NCBI GenBank assembly: GCA_965370045.1
Contig: CBDUSI010000180.1
Location: forward strand, 1 to 5,223
Source of the DNA: CAZONU01 sp965370045
GTDB taxonomy: Bacteria > Planctomycetota > SZUA-567 > JAKLDR01
Direction of reading: 5' to 3'
DNA: 5,223 nucleotides
The notes under the pieces are model-generated. The model did no database searches. It was not told the origin of the DNA and was given only the letters and a program-made list of their open reading frames with translations. The position numbers were made by a program, and so were the translations under genes. Shown here piece by piece: positions 1-4,330 of this stretch (positions are counted from its first letter, which is position 1; every line of letters starts with the position of its first letter).

Positions 1-1
1 G

Positions 2-223
2 ACCGGCACTCGTGACCTATACATTTCCGTCGTGGTCCATAAGGCCTTCGTGGCCGTCGACGAGCAGGGCACCGAGGCCGCCGCGGCCACTGCCGTGGTC
101 ATGGCGGGCGGCGGCGGCGGCTACTCCACCTTCCGGGCGGACCGGCCGTTCGTATTCCTTATCCGCGACAGAAAGACCGGCAGCATCCTCTTCCTGGGCC
201 GGGTGGTGAACCCCAAGTCCTGA
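2..223 (+). CDS. Serpin (serine/cysteine protease inhibitor), C-terminal part, 5' end outside window
   Basis: The last 73 residues of a serpin are present, read in frame from base 2 to a TGA at 221-223. Diagnostic motifs in order: LYIS..VHKAFV before the loop (residues 6-17), the hinge EQGTEAAAAT (21-30), the variable reactive loop, then FRADRPFVFLIRD and the closing GSILFLGRVVNP (60-71). Serpins are suicide inhibitors: the target protease cuts the loop, which inserts into the central beta-sheet and traps the enzyme. The small residues at P15-P9 (GTEAAAA) mark a hinge able to insert, so an inhibitory serpin is likely. Counting from the P15 glycine (residue 23) puts P1-P1' at Gly37-Gly38, inside a run of five glycines (36-40). 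That gives no obvious trypsin- or chymotrypsin-type specificity. The start, any signal peptide and the promoter lie to the left of the window. The family call is very secure; the target protease is unknown. Confidence 0.95.
   Translation, partial: TGTRDLYISVVVHKAFVAVDEQGTEAAAATAVVMAGGGGGYSTFRADRPFVFLIRDRKTGSILFLGRVVNPKS
107..121 (+). repeat. (GGC)5 trinucleotide run in the serpin reactive loop
   Basis: Five consecutive in-frame GGC codons encode Gly36-Gly40 of the visible serpin fragment, exactly where the scissile bond is expected. A perfect trinucleotide run can change length in whole codons by replication slippage, which would lengthen or shorten the loop without breaking the frame. The repeat is seen directly; instability is inference. 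Confidence 0.8.
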
Positions 224-240
224 CCAACCGCAAGAGCGCG

Positions 241-268
241 GGAGGGCCGGGCTTCGCCCCGGCCCTCC
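241..268 (+). terminator. GC-rich hairpin after serpin, probable terminator
   Basis: A perfect 11-bp inverted repeat (241-251 with 258-268) encloses a 6-nt loop, cttcgc, and starts 17 bases after the serpin stop codon. Only two T residues follow on the plus strand, so it is a weak match to the classical hairpin plus U-tract. It also lies between the convergent ends of the serpin and the minus-strand operon ending at 347, so it could act in both directions. Confidence 0.6.
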
Positions 269-346
269 TTCGTGAGTTGGAGGCAAAGGTCGGGGGGCAC
301 GACAGTCCGTGGCCTCGGCTTAGGGCCCCCTCTGCATCCCAAGACC

Positions 347-577
347 CTACTTGCCTGAGAAGCAGTAGACGAATCCGTCATCCGAGCCGATGTAGAGCTT
401 TCCTCCCGCTATCGCCGGCGAGGACCGCACCTTGCCTCCCTCGGTGATCTTGAGGTAGAGCTTGACCTCGACGCCCTTCCCGGGCGGTTTCCTCTCGCCG
501 CCTGCCGCCACCGGACCGGGGAGGAACACCAGGAGAAGAACCGCGGTCAGTGCGCGGTACGGTAACGTCTCGATCAT
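347..577 (-). CDS. Small exported protein with a single PQQ-type beta-propeller blade (76 aa)
   Basis: Residues 1-25 look like a signal peptide: Arg8, hydrophobic LTAVLLLVFL, and a likely cut after Ala25 (PVAA). A short polar linker with KPPGK follows. Residues about 47-76 are one PQQ-like/BamB-type blade: GGKVRSSPAIAGGKLYIGSDDG followed by FVYCFSGK (split here for readability). PQQ-type propellers normally have six to eight blades in roughly 400 residues; this protein has one and ends naturally with it. The start is well fixed: the ATG overlaps the TGA of the upstream esterase gene (ATGA, 577-574), and an AAGGAAG Shine-Dalgarno site (complement of 585-591) lies about 7 bases upstream. The product should be exported and made in coupled fashion with the esterase. 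It may be an internally deleted relic of a larger propeller protein whose signal peptide and last blade remain, or a genuine single-blade miniprotein that must oligomerise or dock on a partner. Function unknown. Confidence 0.75.
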   Translation of the reverse strand: MIETLPYRALTAVLLLVFLPGPVAAGGERKPPGKGVEVKLYLKITEGGKVRSSPAIAGGKLYIGSDDGFVYCFSGK

Positions 578-1809
578 TTCGTGTCTTCCTTCTTGCCCGC
601 GGGCTTGGGCGGCGCCTTCCAGGAGAAGGCCGGCTTGGCGTCGGGATACGGCAGCTTGTCGAACTTCCGGCCGCTTGCCGGCTTCTTCCCGAAGAACGTG
701 AGGTCGGCGAAATCCAGCAGCGCCGCCCAGTCCTCTACCCCCTGCGCGTGGCCGCCCTTCTGGCGCATGTGCAGGCCGATCTTATCACCCGCGCCCAGCC
801 AGCCGTAAACCACCCTGGCCGCCTGATAGCTGCGCTGGACGCAGATCGGCGTCGCGCAGCTGTCGCCCATGGCCTCTACCATGCACACGGGGCGCGGGGC
901 CACCAGTGCCACCAGGAAGTGCTGGTCGAAGGGCAGGCGCGTCTCCTTCTTCACGAAGCCTCCCATGCGCGGATGAAACCAGTGGTAGTATCCCTTCGGG
1001 AAGAAGAGCGCGACGCTTTCGTGCCGCTTGCGGCCCCTGGGATCGGCCGGCCAGATGGGGAACCGCCAGCACTGCCCCCCGCCGCCGCCGCTGGCGTTGG
1101 GGACGGTCAGCGCCACGCGCTCGTCCAGCGCCCCGATCAGCAGCGCGGTCTTGCCGCCGCGCGAGTGGCCGGTGACGACGATCTTCTTCTTGTCCACCTC
1201 CTCAAGGGTCACGAGATAGTCGATCACCCGCATGCCGCCCCAGGCCCAGACCGCGATGGTGCCCCAGTCGTAATCCGGGTAGGCCTTCTGCGCCGCGCCG
1301 ACGGTCTCCCGCTCGTCCGGGTCCAGAGCACAGTTGTCGTACTGCGCCACTATGTAGCCCCGTTTGGCGGACGTCCAACCCTTGCCGCCCGAGTAGTGCT
1401 TGGGCTTCACGATTACCGGGAATGGCCCCTTGCCCTCGGGCAGGTATATCTGGACATCGAACTTCAGCTTCTTCCCAGGGCCCATCGTGAGTTGAACTCT
1501 CCTGCGGGTCTTGCTGCTGGAGGTCACCTTGGCGGTCACGTTGCCGGGGGGCGGGGGCATGCGGCCGTACTCGTAGTAGGCGAGCAACGCCTTGATCTCC
1601 TCGCGGCGCTTCTTCCAGTCCGCCAGGGTTCTCACCCGCTTGCCGCTCTTCATCAGGAACGGATCGGGCAGCTCCTTCATCTCCGGCAGCTTCTCGACGG
1701 GTGGGAACGCGTCCTTCTCCGGCGGTTTCTTCTCGGCGCCGGCAGCGTTCGCGGCAGCCAGAGCCACCAGCACCACCGCCCAGATCGCGATCATGTGCGT
1801 CCGCTTCAT
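574..1809 (-). CDS. Exported CE15-like (glucuronoyl esterase-type) alpha/beta-hydrolase, 411 aa
   Basis: The signal peptide is residues 1-25 (MKRTH, hydrophobic stretch, AGA before E26). The conserved lead-in LPDPF...W..RR.EI..LL..YEYG spans about 47-82, typical of bacterial family 15 carbohydrate esterases and relatives. The nucleophile elbow is GHSRGGK at 214-220, matching the CE15 pattern G-C-S-R-x-G-K with His for Cys, so Ser216 is the likely nucleophile. The end of the fold shows ALVAPRPV (301-308) and GGHAQGVEDW with probable catalytic His354. The acid could be Glu264 or Asp316; I cannot decide. CE15 enzymes cleave esters between glucuronic acid on xylan and lignin alcohols; this substrate is inferred only. 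A Pro/Lys-rich tail (about 395-411) follows the domain. An in-frame ATG at 1878 would add 23 residues, but the 1809 ATG has an AGGAG site 6 bases upstream and begins the signal peptide. It is first in an operon with the PQQ-blade gene. Confidence 0.88.
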   Translation of the reverse strand: MKRTHMIAIWAVVLVALAAANAAGAEKKPPEKDAFPPVEKLPEMKELPDPFLMKSGKRVRTLADWKKRREEIKALLAYYEYGRMPPPPGNVTAKVTSSSKTRRRVQLTMGPGKKLKFDVQIYLPEGKGPFPVIVKPKHYSGGKGWTSAKRGYIVAQYDNCALDPDERETVGAAQKAYPDYDWGTIAVWAWGGMRVIDYLVTLEEVDKKKIVVTGHSRGGKTALLIGALDERVALTVPNASGGGGGQCWRFPIWPADPRGRKRHESVALFFPKGYYHWFHPRMGGFVKKETRLPFDQHFLVALVAPRPVCMVEAMGDSCATPICVQRSYQAARVVYGWLGAGDKIGLHMRQKGGHAQGVEDWAALLDFADLTFFGKKPASGRKFDKLPYPDAKPAFSWKAPPKPAGKKEDTK

Positions 1810-1815
1810 GGCAGA

Positions 1816-1820
1816 CTCCT
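1816..1820 (-). promoter_or_regulatory. Ribosome binding site fixing the esterase start
   Basis: On the minus strand AGGAG lies 6 bases before the ATG at 1809-1807. This decides the start in favour of the signal-peptide methionine over the in-frame ATG 69 bases further upstream. Confidence 0.8.
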
Positions 1821-1883
1821 GACAATGGCCTCCGGCTTGCCCGGCGTTTGGCATGGGCTTGCCCCATTTCGGGCCCACCTGGA

Positions 1884-1912
1884 ATGTTAGTAAAAGGCCC
1901 GCGTGCTGTCGA
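1884..1912 (-). promoter_or_regulatory. Candidate sigma-70 promoter for the esterase/PQQ-blade operon
   Basis: Read on the minus strand: TCGACA (complement of 1907-1912, five of six to TTGACA), a 17-base spacer, then TAACAT (complement of 1884-1889, keeping T1, A2 and T6 of TATAAT). Transcription would start near 1877, leaving a leader of about 68 nt. The fit is reasonable but not strong. Confidence 0.4.
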
Positions 1913-1998
1913 GCCAGTTTCGAGGATGGAGCGCAGCGGCGACTGCTGTCTTACCGTCATATGAACACGCCCCCGTCCCAACCCCCTGATTCCCGCAT

Positions 1999-2021
1999 GA
2001 GGCCCCCTTTCCGGGCCTTTT
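1999..2021 (+). terminator. Orphan plus-strand terminator-like hairpin
   Basis: AGGCCC (2000-2005) pairs with GGGCCT (2013-2018) across a 7-base pyrimidine loop, with an extra G.U pair at the base (1999 with 2019). The T run 2018-2021 follows directly. On the plus strand this has terminator form, yet no plus-strand gene precedes it for more than 1.7 kb. It may shield the cold-shock promoter at 2044 from read-through or end a small transcript. The stem is short, so confidence is modest. Confidence 0.4.
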
Positions 2022-2043
2022 CGCTGCAACGCCGAGTCTGCAC

Positions 2044-2072
2044 TTGTCATCCGCGGTCCGGGGGGCTATAAT
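2044..2072 (+). promoter_or_regulatory. Near-consensus sigma-70 promoter of the cold-shock gene
   Basis: TTGTCA (2044-2049), a spacer of exactly 17 bases, then a perfect TATAAT (2067-2072). The spacer ends in a run of six G and a C directly before the -10 box. Start of transcription is expected near 2079-2080, giving a leader of about 67 nt before the TTG start. Confidence 0.85.
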
Positions 2073-2096
2073 GCGCGCGAAAGAAGCGGGCTTATG

Positions 2097-2111
2097 GCAA
2101 GATGGTCTTGC
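2097..2111 (+). promoter_or_regulatory. Hairpin in the cold-shock mRNA leader
   Basis: GCAAGA (2097-2102) and TCTTGC (2106-2111) form a perfect 6-bp stem with a 3-base TGG loop, extendable by two wobble pairs. It sits mid-leader, about 25 bases before the Shine-Dalgarno site. Cold-shock mRNAs of the CspA family are often controlled by leader folding. A role here is inference. Confidence 0.4.
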
Positions 2112-2134
2112 TGGACTCCCGCAGCAGTGAGTTT

Positions 2135-2139
2135 GGAGG
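2135..2139 (+). promoter_or_regulatory. Strong ribosome binding site fixing a TTG start
   Basis: GGAGG lies 7 bases before the TTG at 2147. This sets the start of the cold-shock protein there rather than at the in-frame ATG at 2102, which would add 15 residues unlike any CspA-family N-terminus and has no comparable site. A CTCC at 2116-2119 could pair with GGAG at 2135-2138, partly masking the site. Confidence 0.85.
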
Positions 2140-2146
2140 AAGAGCT

Positions 2147-2353
2147 TTGGCAACCGGAACAGTCAAGTGGTTCAGTGATCAGAAGGGGTACGGATTCATC
2201 GTTCCCGACGACGGCAGCAAGGATCTGTTCGTTCACCACTCCAACATCGTTGGAGAGGGGTTCAAGACGCTCCAGGAGGGGCAGAAGGTCGAGTTCGAGC
2301 CGGCCGAAGGCAAGAAGGGTCCAGAGGCGACCAACGTACAGGCCACGGCCTAG
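2147..2353 (+). CDS. CspA-family cold-shock protein (68 aa), TTG start
   Basis: This is a single cold-shock domain, a five-stranded OB-fold that binds single-stranded RNA and DNA and acts as an RNA chaperone in the cytoplasm. The start MATGTVKWFS is typical of the family. RNP1 is KGYGFI (13-18) and RNP2 is LFVHHSNI (27-34), with aromatic RNA-stacking residues Trp8, Phe9, Tyr15, Phe17, Phe28 and His30 all visible. The C-terminal strand KGPEATNVQA is also canonical. Length equals the usual 66-70 residues, so the gene is intact. It is transcribed alone from a near-consensus promoter at 2044-2072 and ends in an intrinsic terminator at 2391-2429. The near-consensus promoter, strong ribosome site and strong terminator suggest an abundant message. 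Whether it is induced by cold cannot be read from the sequence, since many CspA paralogues are constitutive. Confidence 0.97.
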   Translation: MATGTVKWFSDQKGYGFIVPDDGSKDLFVHHSNIVGEGFKTLQEGQKVEFEPAEGKKGPEATNVQATA

Positions 2354-2390
2354 TAACAGCTGCCTTCGCAGTAAGAAAGCAGCACGACAT

Positions 2391-2429
2391 CCGGGGCGGT
2401 TCCCCTACGGGAGCCGCCCCGGCTCTTTT
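2391..2429 (+). terminator. Strong Rho-independent terminator of the cold-shock gene
   Basis: A 14-bp stem (2391-2404 with 2409-2422, one U.G pair) closes a CTAC tetraloop and is followed by CTCTTTT (2423-2429). It begins 37 bases after the stop codon and separates the cold-shock unit from the STAS gene promoter. Confidence 0.93.
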
Positions 2430-2456
2430 GGGGACGCTCCCGCGCCGCGTCGCCGC

Positions 2457-2486
2457 TTGACGCCGGGCGCTGGCCGGGGTTAGAAT
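2457..2486 (+). promoter_or_regulatory. Sigma-70-type promoter of the STAS gene
   Basis: TTGACG (2457-2462), an 18-base spacer ending in GGGGT, then TAGAAT (2481-2486). Five of six bases match consensus in each box. Transcription would start near 2493, about 38 bases before the ATG at 2531. Confidence 0.75.
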
Positions 2487-2530
2487 ATCGGTCGGAGGAA
2501 TCGAGAATCCCCTTGGGGAGAAGGCACGGT

Positions 2531-2899
2531 ATGGTCGCCAGGGAAGTGGTTCCCGGTCTGAACCTGGAATTCACGCCCGAAGGGGACGTGGCCATTTTCA
2601 GCGTCGTCGGCCAGGTCGGCTTGCTGGACATCAGCCGGGCGGTGGACAGCGGGCTGCGCCTGCTGATGAAGGGATCCTATCGGGTGGTGGTCGACTTCTC
2701 GAAAGCCGCCAAGGTCCGGGAGATCGGCGTGGGTTTCCTGGCCTACTACCGCAAGGTCGTGCTCCGCAAGGGCGGACGGCTGGCGGTGGTCGCCCCGCCC
2801 CCGGGCGCCGCCCCCGAGCTGAAACCCTTCGACCTGCGCGCGATGTTCGGGGCCGTCGACACGTTGGAGGAGGCCATCGCCGCCGCCCGAGCCGACTGA
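2531..2899 (+). CDS. Single-domain STAS protein, anti-sigma-factor-antagonist-like, lacking the phospho-serine
   Basis: This 122-residue soluble protein fits one STAS domain: strand GDVAIFSVVGQV (18-29), helix DISRAVDSGLRLL (33-45), strand RVVVDFSKA (51-59), helix GVGFLAYYRKVVLRKGG (66-82), strand RLAVVAP (83-89), and a last helix TLEEAIAAA (111-119). In SpoIIAA-type antagonists the turn after the VVVD strand reads D-S-S-G-L, and the second serine is phosphorylated by the partner kinase/anti-sigma. Here the aligned positions are Arg63-Glu64-Ile65-Gly66-Val67, so no acceptor serine is present. It may therefore be a constitutive scaffold or ligand-sensing STAS protein rather than a phospho-switch. 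The ATG at 2531 is preceded by GAGAAGG about 6 bases upstream; a TTG at 2513 is less likely. It has its own promoter, and no clear terminator separates it from the sigma gene 200 bases downstream, so read-through into that unit is possible. Confidence 0.8.
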   Translation: MVAREVVPGLNLEFTPEGDVAIFSVVGQVGLLDISRAVDSGLRLLMKGSYRVVVDFSKAAKVREIGVGFLAYYRKVVLRKGGRLAVVAPPPGAAPELKPFDLRAMFGAVDTLEEAIAAARAD

Positions 2900-2929
2900 G
2901 CGCGCGGCGGCCTTCCCCCTCCTTTTCTA

Positions 2930-2958
2930 TTGACGCGCGGCGGCGCGGGGCTTAGAAA
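2930..2958 (+). promoter_or_regulatory. Sigma-70-type promoter of the ECF sigma/anti-sigma operon
   Basis: TTGACG (2930-2935), a 17-base spacer ending in GGGGCT, then TAGAAA (2953-2958). Transcription should begin near 2965. This is a housekeeping-type promoter rather than the AAC/CGTC type typical of ECF autoregulation, so basal expression probably does not need the ECF factor itself. Confidence 0.7.
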
Positions 2959-2964
2959 TGCTCT

Positions 2965-3098
2965 CCCGAGAGGCCCTCCGCCGGAGCGGGGACGTCCGGA
3001 GACCCCTAAGTGACCGATTTGCAGCACTATGTACAGTCCGAATTTACCCGTCCGGCCGCCGGGCCGGGGGGCTACATAACTTACAGAGGCGGCACCGA
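2965..3098 (+). other. Structured 5' leader of the sigma-factor mRNA
   Basis: About 134 bases separate the predicted transcription start from the GTG of the sigma gene. Small stems are visible: CTCC/GGAG at 2976-2986, a bulged GGG..GTC / GAC..CCC at about 2988-3006, and CCGGCC/GGCCGG at 3052-3067 with a 4-base loop, 15 bases before the ribosome-site region. The middle (about 3007-3048) is clearly lower in G+C than its surroundings. An open frame runs through from 2958, but its residues do not resemble the sigma-70 family, so I treat the stretch as untranslated. No known riboswitch class is recognised. Confidence 0.4.
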
Positions 3099-3656
3099 GT
3101 GAGTCGAGCCAAGAGCGACGCTGATCTTGTCAGGAAGTCGCTGGCCGGCGACCGTTCCGCTTTCGGCCAGTTGGCCGAGCGCTACCAGCGCCAGGTCTCC
3201 GCGGTCTGCTACGCCGTGATTCGCGACCGCGAGAAGGCCCGCGACATGGCGCAGGAGGCCTTCCTGGCGGCCTACGACGCGCTGCGCCGCCTTCGGGAGC
3301 CGGCGCATTTCGGGGCCTGGCTGGCGGGCATCGCGCGGCGACGCTGCATCTACGCCATCCGCCGCGAGCGCCGCGCGGCGCGAGCCCTGGCCGTCAAGGC
3401 CGAGGAACCCCGGGCCGCGCCGCTGGGGCCCGACGGCGAGCTGGCCCGCTCGGACGAGGAGGCCCGGCTGCTGGAGGCGCTGGGAGCGCTCGGGCGACGA
3501 TACCGCGAAGTGCTGGTGCTCAGGCACTTCGAGGGCAAGAGCTACGCGGAGATCTCCGAACTGCTGGGGCTCAGCGTGGCCACGGTTGAGAAGCGCCTGA
3601 CCCGGGCGCGCAACAAGCTCCGGGAGGCGCTGAGGGACAAGGACGAGGAGCCATGA
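3099..3656 (+). CDS. ECF-type RNA polymerase sigma-70 family factor (185 aa)
   Basis: This is a two-domain extracytoplasmic-function sigma factor. Sigma-2 covers about residues 20-92: FGQLAERYQRQV, the core-binding/-10 segment ARDMAQEAFLAAYDAL (47-62), then FGAWLAGIARRRC (71-83). A charged Ala/Arg-rich linker (about 88-120) follows. Sigma-4 covers about 124-178, with LGRRYREVLVLRHFEG and the helix-turn-helix SYAEISELLGLSVATVEKRL (148-167) that reads the -35 element. There is no sigma-1.1 or sigma-3 domain, and the length is normal for the class. GTG at 3099 is chosen because sigma-2 homology begins just after it (SDADLVRKSLAGD) and GAGG lies about 10 bases upstream; the upstream in-frame extension is unlike the family. 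The stop overlaps the anti-sigma start (ATGA, 3653-3656), so synthesis is coupled and the pair forms one signalling unit. Target genes cannot be deduced from this window. Confidence 0.95.
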   Translation: MSRAKSDADLVRKSLAGDRSAFGQLAERYQRQVSAVCYAVIRDREKARDMAQEAFLAAYDALRRLREPAHFGAWLAGIARRRCIYAIRRERRAARALAVKAEEPRAAPLGPDGELARSDEEARLLEALGALGRRYREVLVLRHFEGKSYAEISELLGLSVATVEKRLTRARNKLREALRDKDEEP

Positions 3657-4243
3657 AGCCGGAGAGCTGCAGACTGAACGCCTACTTCGACGGGGAACTG
3701 GGTCCCGCCGAGCGCCGCCAGGTGGAGGAACATCTGGCGGGCTGCCCGGAGTGCGCCCGCAAGCTCTCGGAGTTCCGGCGCCAGGGCGACGTGCTCTCGA
3801 GGGCTGGAGGGGGGCTCTTGCTCCACGTGGACTTGGCCAGGCTGGTCGCCGAGGACCTCCCCGACGAGCGCCGCTCGCTGGTCATGATCCGCACCCACGG
3901 GGTGCGCCGCCGGCTGTCGCTGATCGGCTTCGGAGTGGCCCTGGCCTTCGCCATCGTCAGTTTCCTGGTGCCCGGGCCCAGGTTCGTGCTGGGCCGGATG
4001 GCCGGGCCGCACCTGACCGTGTTCTTCGTCAACTGGGCGATCATGATCGCCGCCGGGTCGCTGCTGGTCTGGCCGGAGAAGGTCGCCCACCTCGAGGCCC
4101 GCTTCTGGGCCTTCATGCGCGGGGGCACGCCGCGGGTAAACGCGCGCGAGCGGATGATGGTCCAAGGCGTCGGGCTGGTATTCCTGGGCCTCAGCGCCGT
4201 GCTGCACTACATGCTGGTGAGCGGCCGGGCCCTGCCCTTCTAG
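3653..4243 (+). CDS. Zinc-finger (zf-HC2/ZAS) anti-sigma factor with three predicted membrane segments (196 aa)
   Basis: The N-terminal cytoplasmic domain has the ZAS zinc motif H27-x3-C31-x2-C34, with Cys6 as the probable fourth ligand in place of the common histidine, and the family stretch LNAYFDGELGPAERRQVEEH (8-27). This domain holds the cognate ECF sigma inactive. A linker with amphipathic character (about 50-86, ending in RTHGVRRR) leads to hydrophobic segments at about 88-106, 121-140 and 169-189. With the N-terminus inside, three spans put the short C-terminus (GRALPF) outside. Many membrane-bound ZAS anti-sigmas have only one span with a periplasmic sensor domain; here no such domain exists, so any signal would be sensed within the membrane, through a partner, or by the Cys/Zn site itself. 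It overlaps the sigma gene by ATGA and has an AGGAG site just upstream of its ATG. Family call is secure, topology is by eye. Confidence 0.9.
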   Translation: MKPESCRLNAYFDGELGPAERRQVEEHLAGCPECARKLSEFRRQGDVLSRAGGGLLLHVDLARLVAEDLPDERRSLVMIRTHGVRRRLSLIGFGVALAFAIVSFLVPGPRFVLGRMAGPHLTVFFVNWAIMIAAGSLLVWPEKVAHLEARFWAFMRGGTPRVNARERMMVQGVGLVFLGLSAVLHYMLVSGRALPF

Positions 4244-4307
4244 CAGACCGCCGCACTCCGACCATAAGTCAAGACCACTTCCAGGCGTGAGCGAGGTCAT
4301 GGCCACC

Positions 4308-4330
4308 GAGCCGGACCTGCGGCCCGGCTC
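4308..4330. terminator. Hairpin between convergent genes, possible weak terminator
   Basis: GAGCCGG (4308-4314) and CCGGCTC (4324-4330) form a 7-bp stem with a 9-base loop in the 85-base gap between the anti-sigma gene and the stop of the DUF4139 gene. One arm includes the stop codon. No T run follows on either strand, so terminator activity is uncertain. Confidence 0.3.

Larger units (their letters stand above)
1810..2146. other. Divergent intergenic region between esterase operon and cold-shock gene
   Basis: This 337-base stretch has no convincing coding capacity in any frame; the open frames crossing it are antisense extensions of neighbours. It holds the esterase ribosome site and a candidate minus-strand promoter (1884-1912), a plus-strand terminator-like hairpin (1999-2021), the cold-shock promoter (2044-2072) and its transcribed leader with a small hairpin (2097-2111). 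I see nothing definite between about 1913 and 1998. Confidence 0.7.

Noticed and set aside
122..127. Tyr-Ser as the serpin P1-P1' bond (chymotrypsin-like specificity)
   Set aside because: It lies four residues beyond the position fixed by the hinge-to-P1 spacing, which is nearly invariant in inhibitory serpins.
550..1890. Long plus-strand open frame (446 codons) opposite the esterase
   Set aside because: It is the antisense of a gene with clear signal peptide, catalytic motifs and Shine-Dalgarno site. Its product is Arg/Leu/Ala/His-rich with no recognisable domain, as expected for antisense frames in GC-rich DNA.
2102..2146. ATG at 2102 as start of the cold-shock protein
   Set aside because: The added 15 residues do not resemble CspA N-termini and lie over the leader hairpin; the TTG at 2147 has GGAGG at ideal distance.
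2094..2483. Alternative frame over the cold-shock gene starting at ATG 2094
   Set aside because: It runs through the cold-shock gene out of frame and across the terminator, with an Arg/Ser-rich product; the CspA frame is beyond doubt. An upstream regulatory peptide is also unlikely because this frame has no early stop.
3043..3078. Second sigma-70 promoter (TTTACC ... TACATA) just before the sigma gene
   Set aside because: The spacer would be 24 bases, far outside the usual 16-19, and no AAC/CGTC-type ECF promoter could be fitted either.
2958..3098. N-terminal extension of the sigma factor from ATG 2958
   Set aside because: The extra 47 residues are unlike any sigma-70 domain, and the ATG overlaps the predicted -10 box, upstream of the likely transcription start.
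3542..4306. Minus-strand open frame opposite the anti-sigma gene
   Set aside because: Its composition (His/Gln/Pro/Glu-rich) mirrors the codon pattern of the real plus-strand gene, and the plus strand has the zinc motif and membrane spans.
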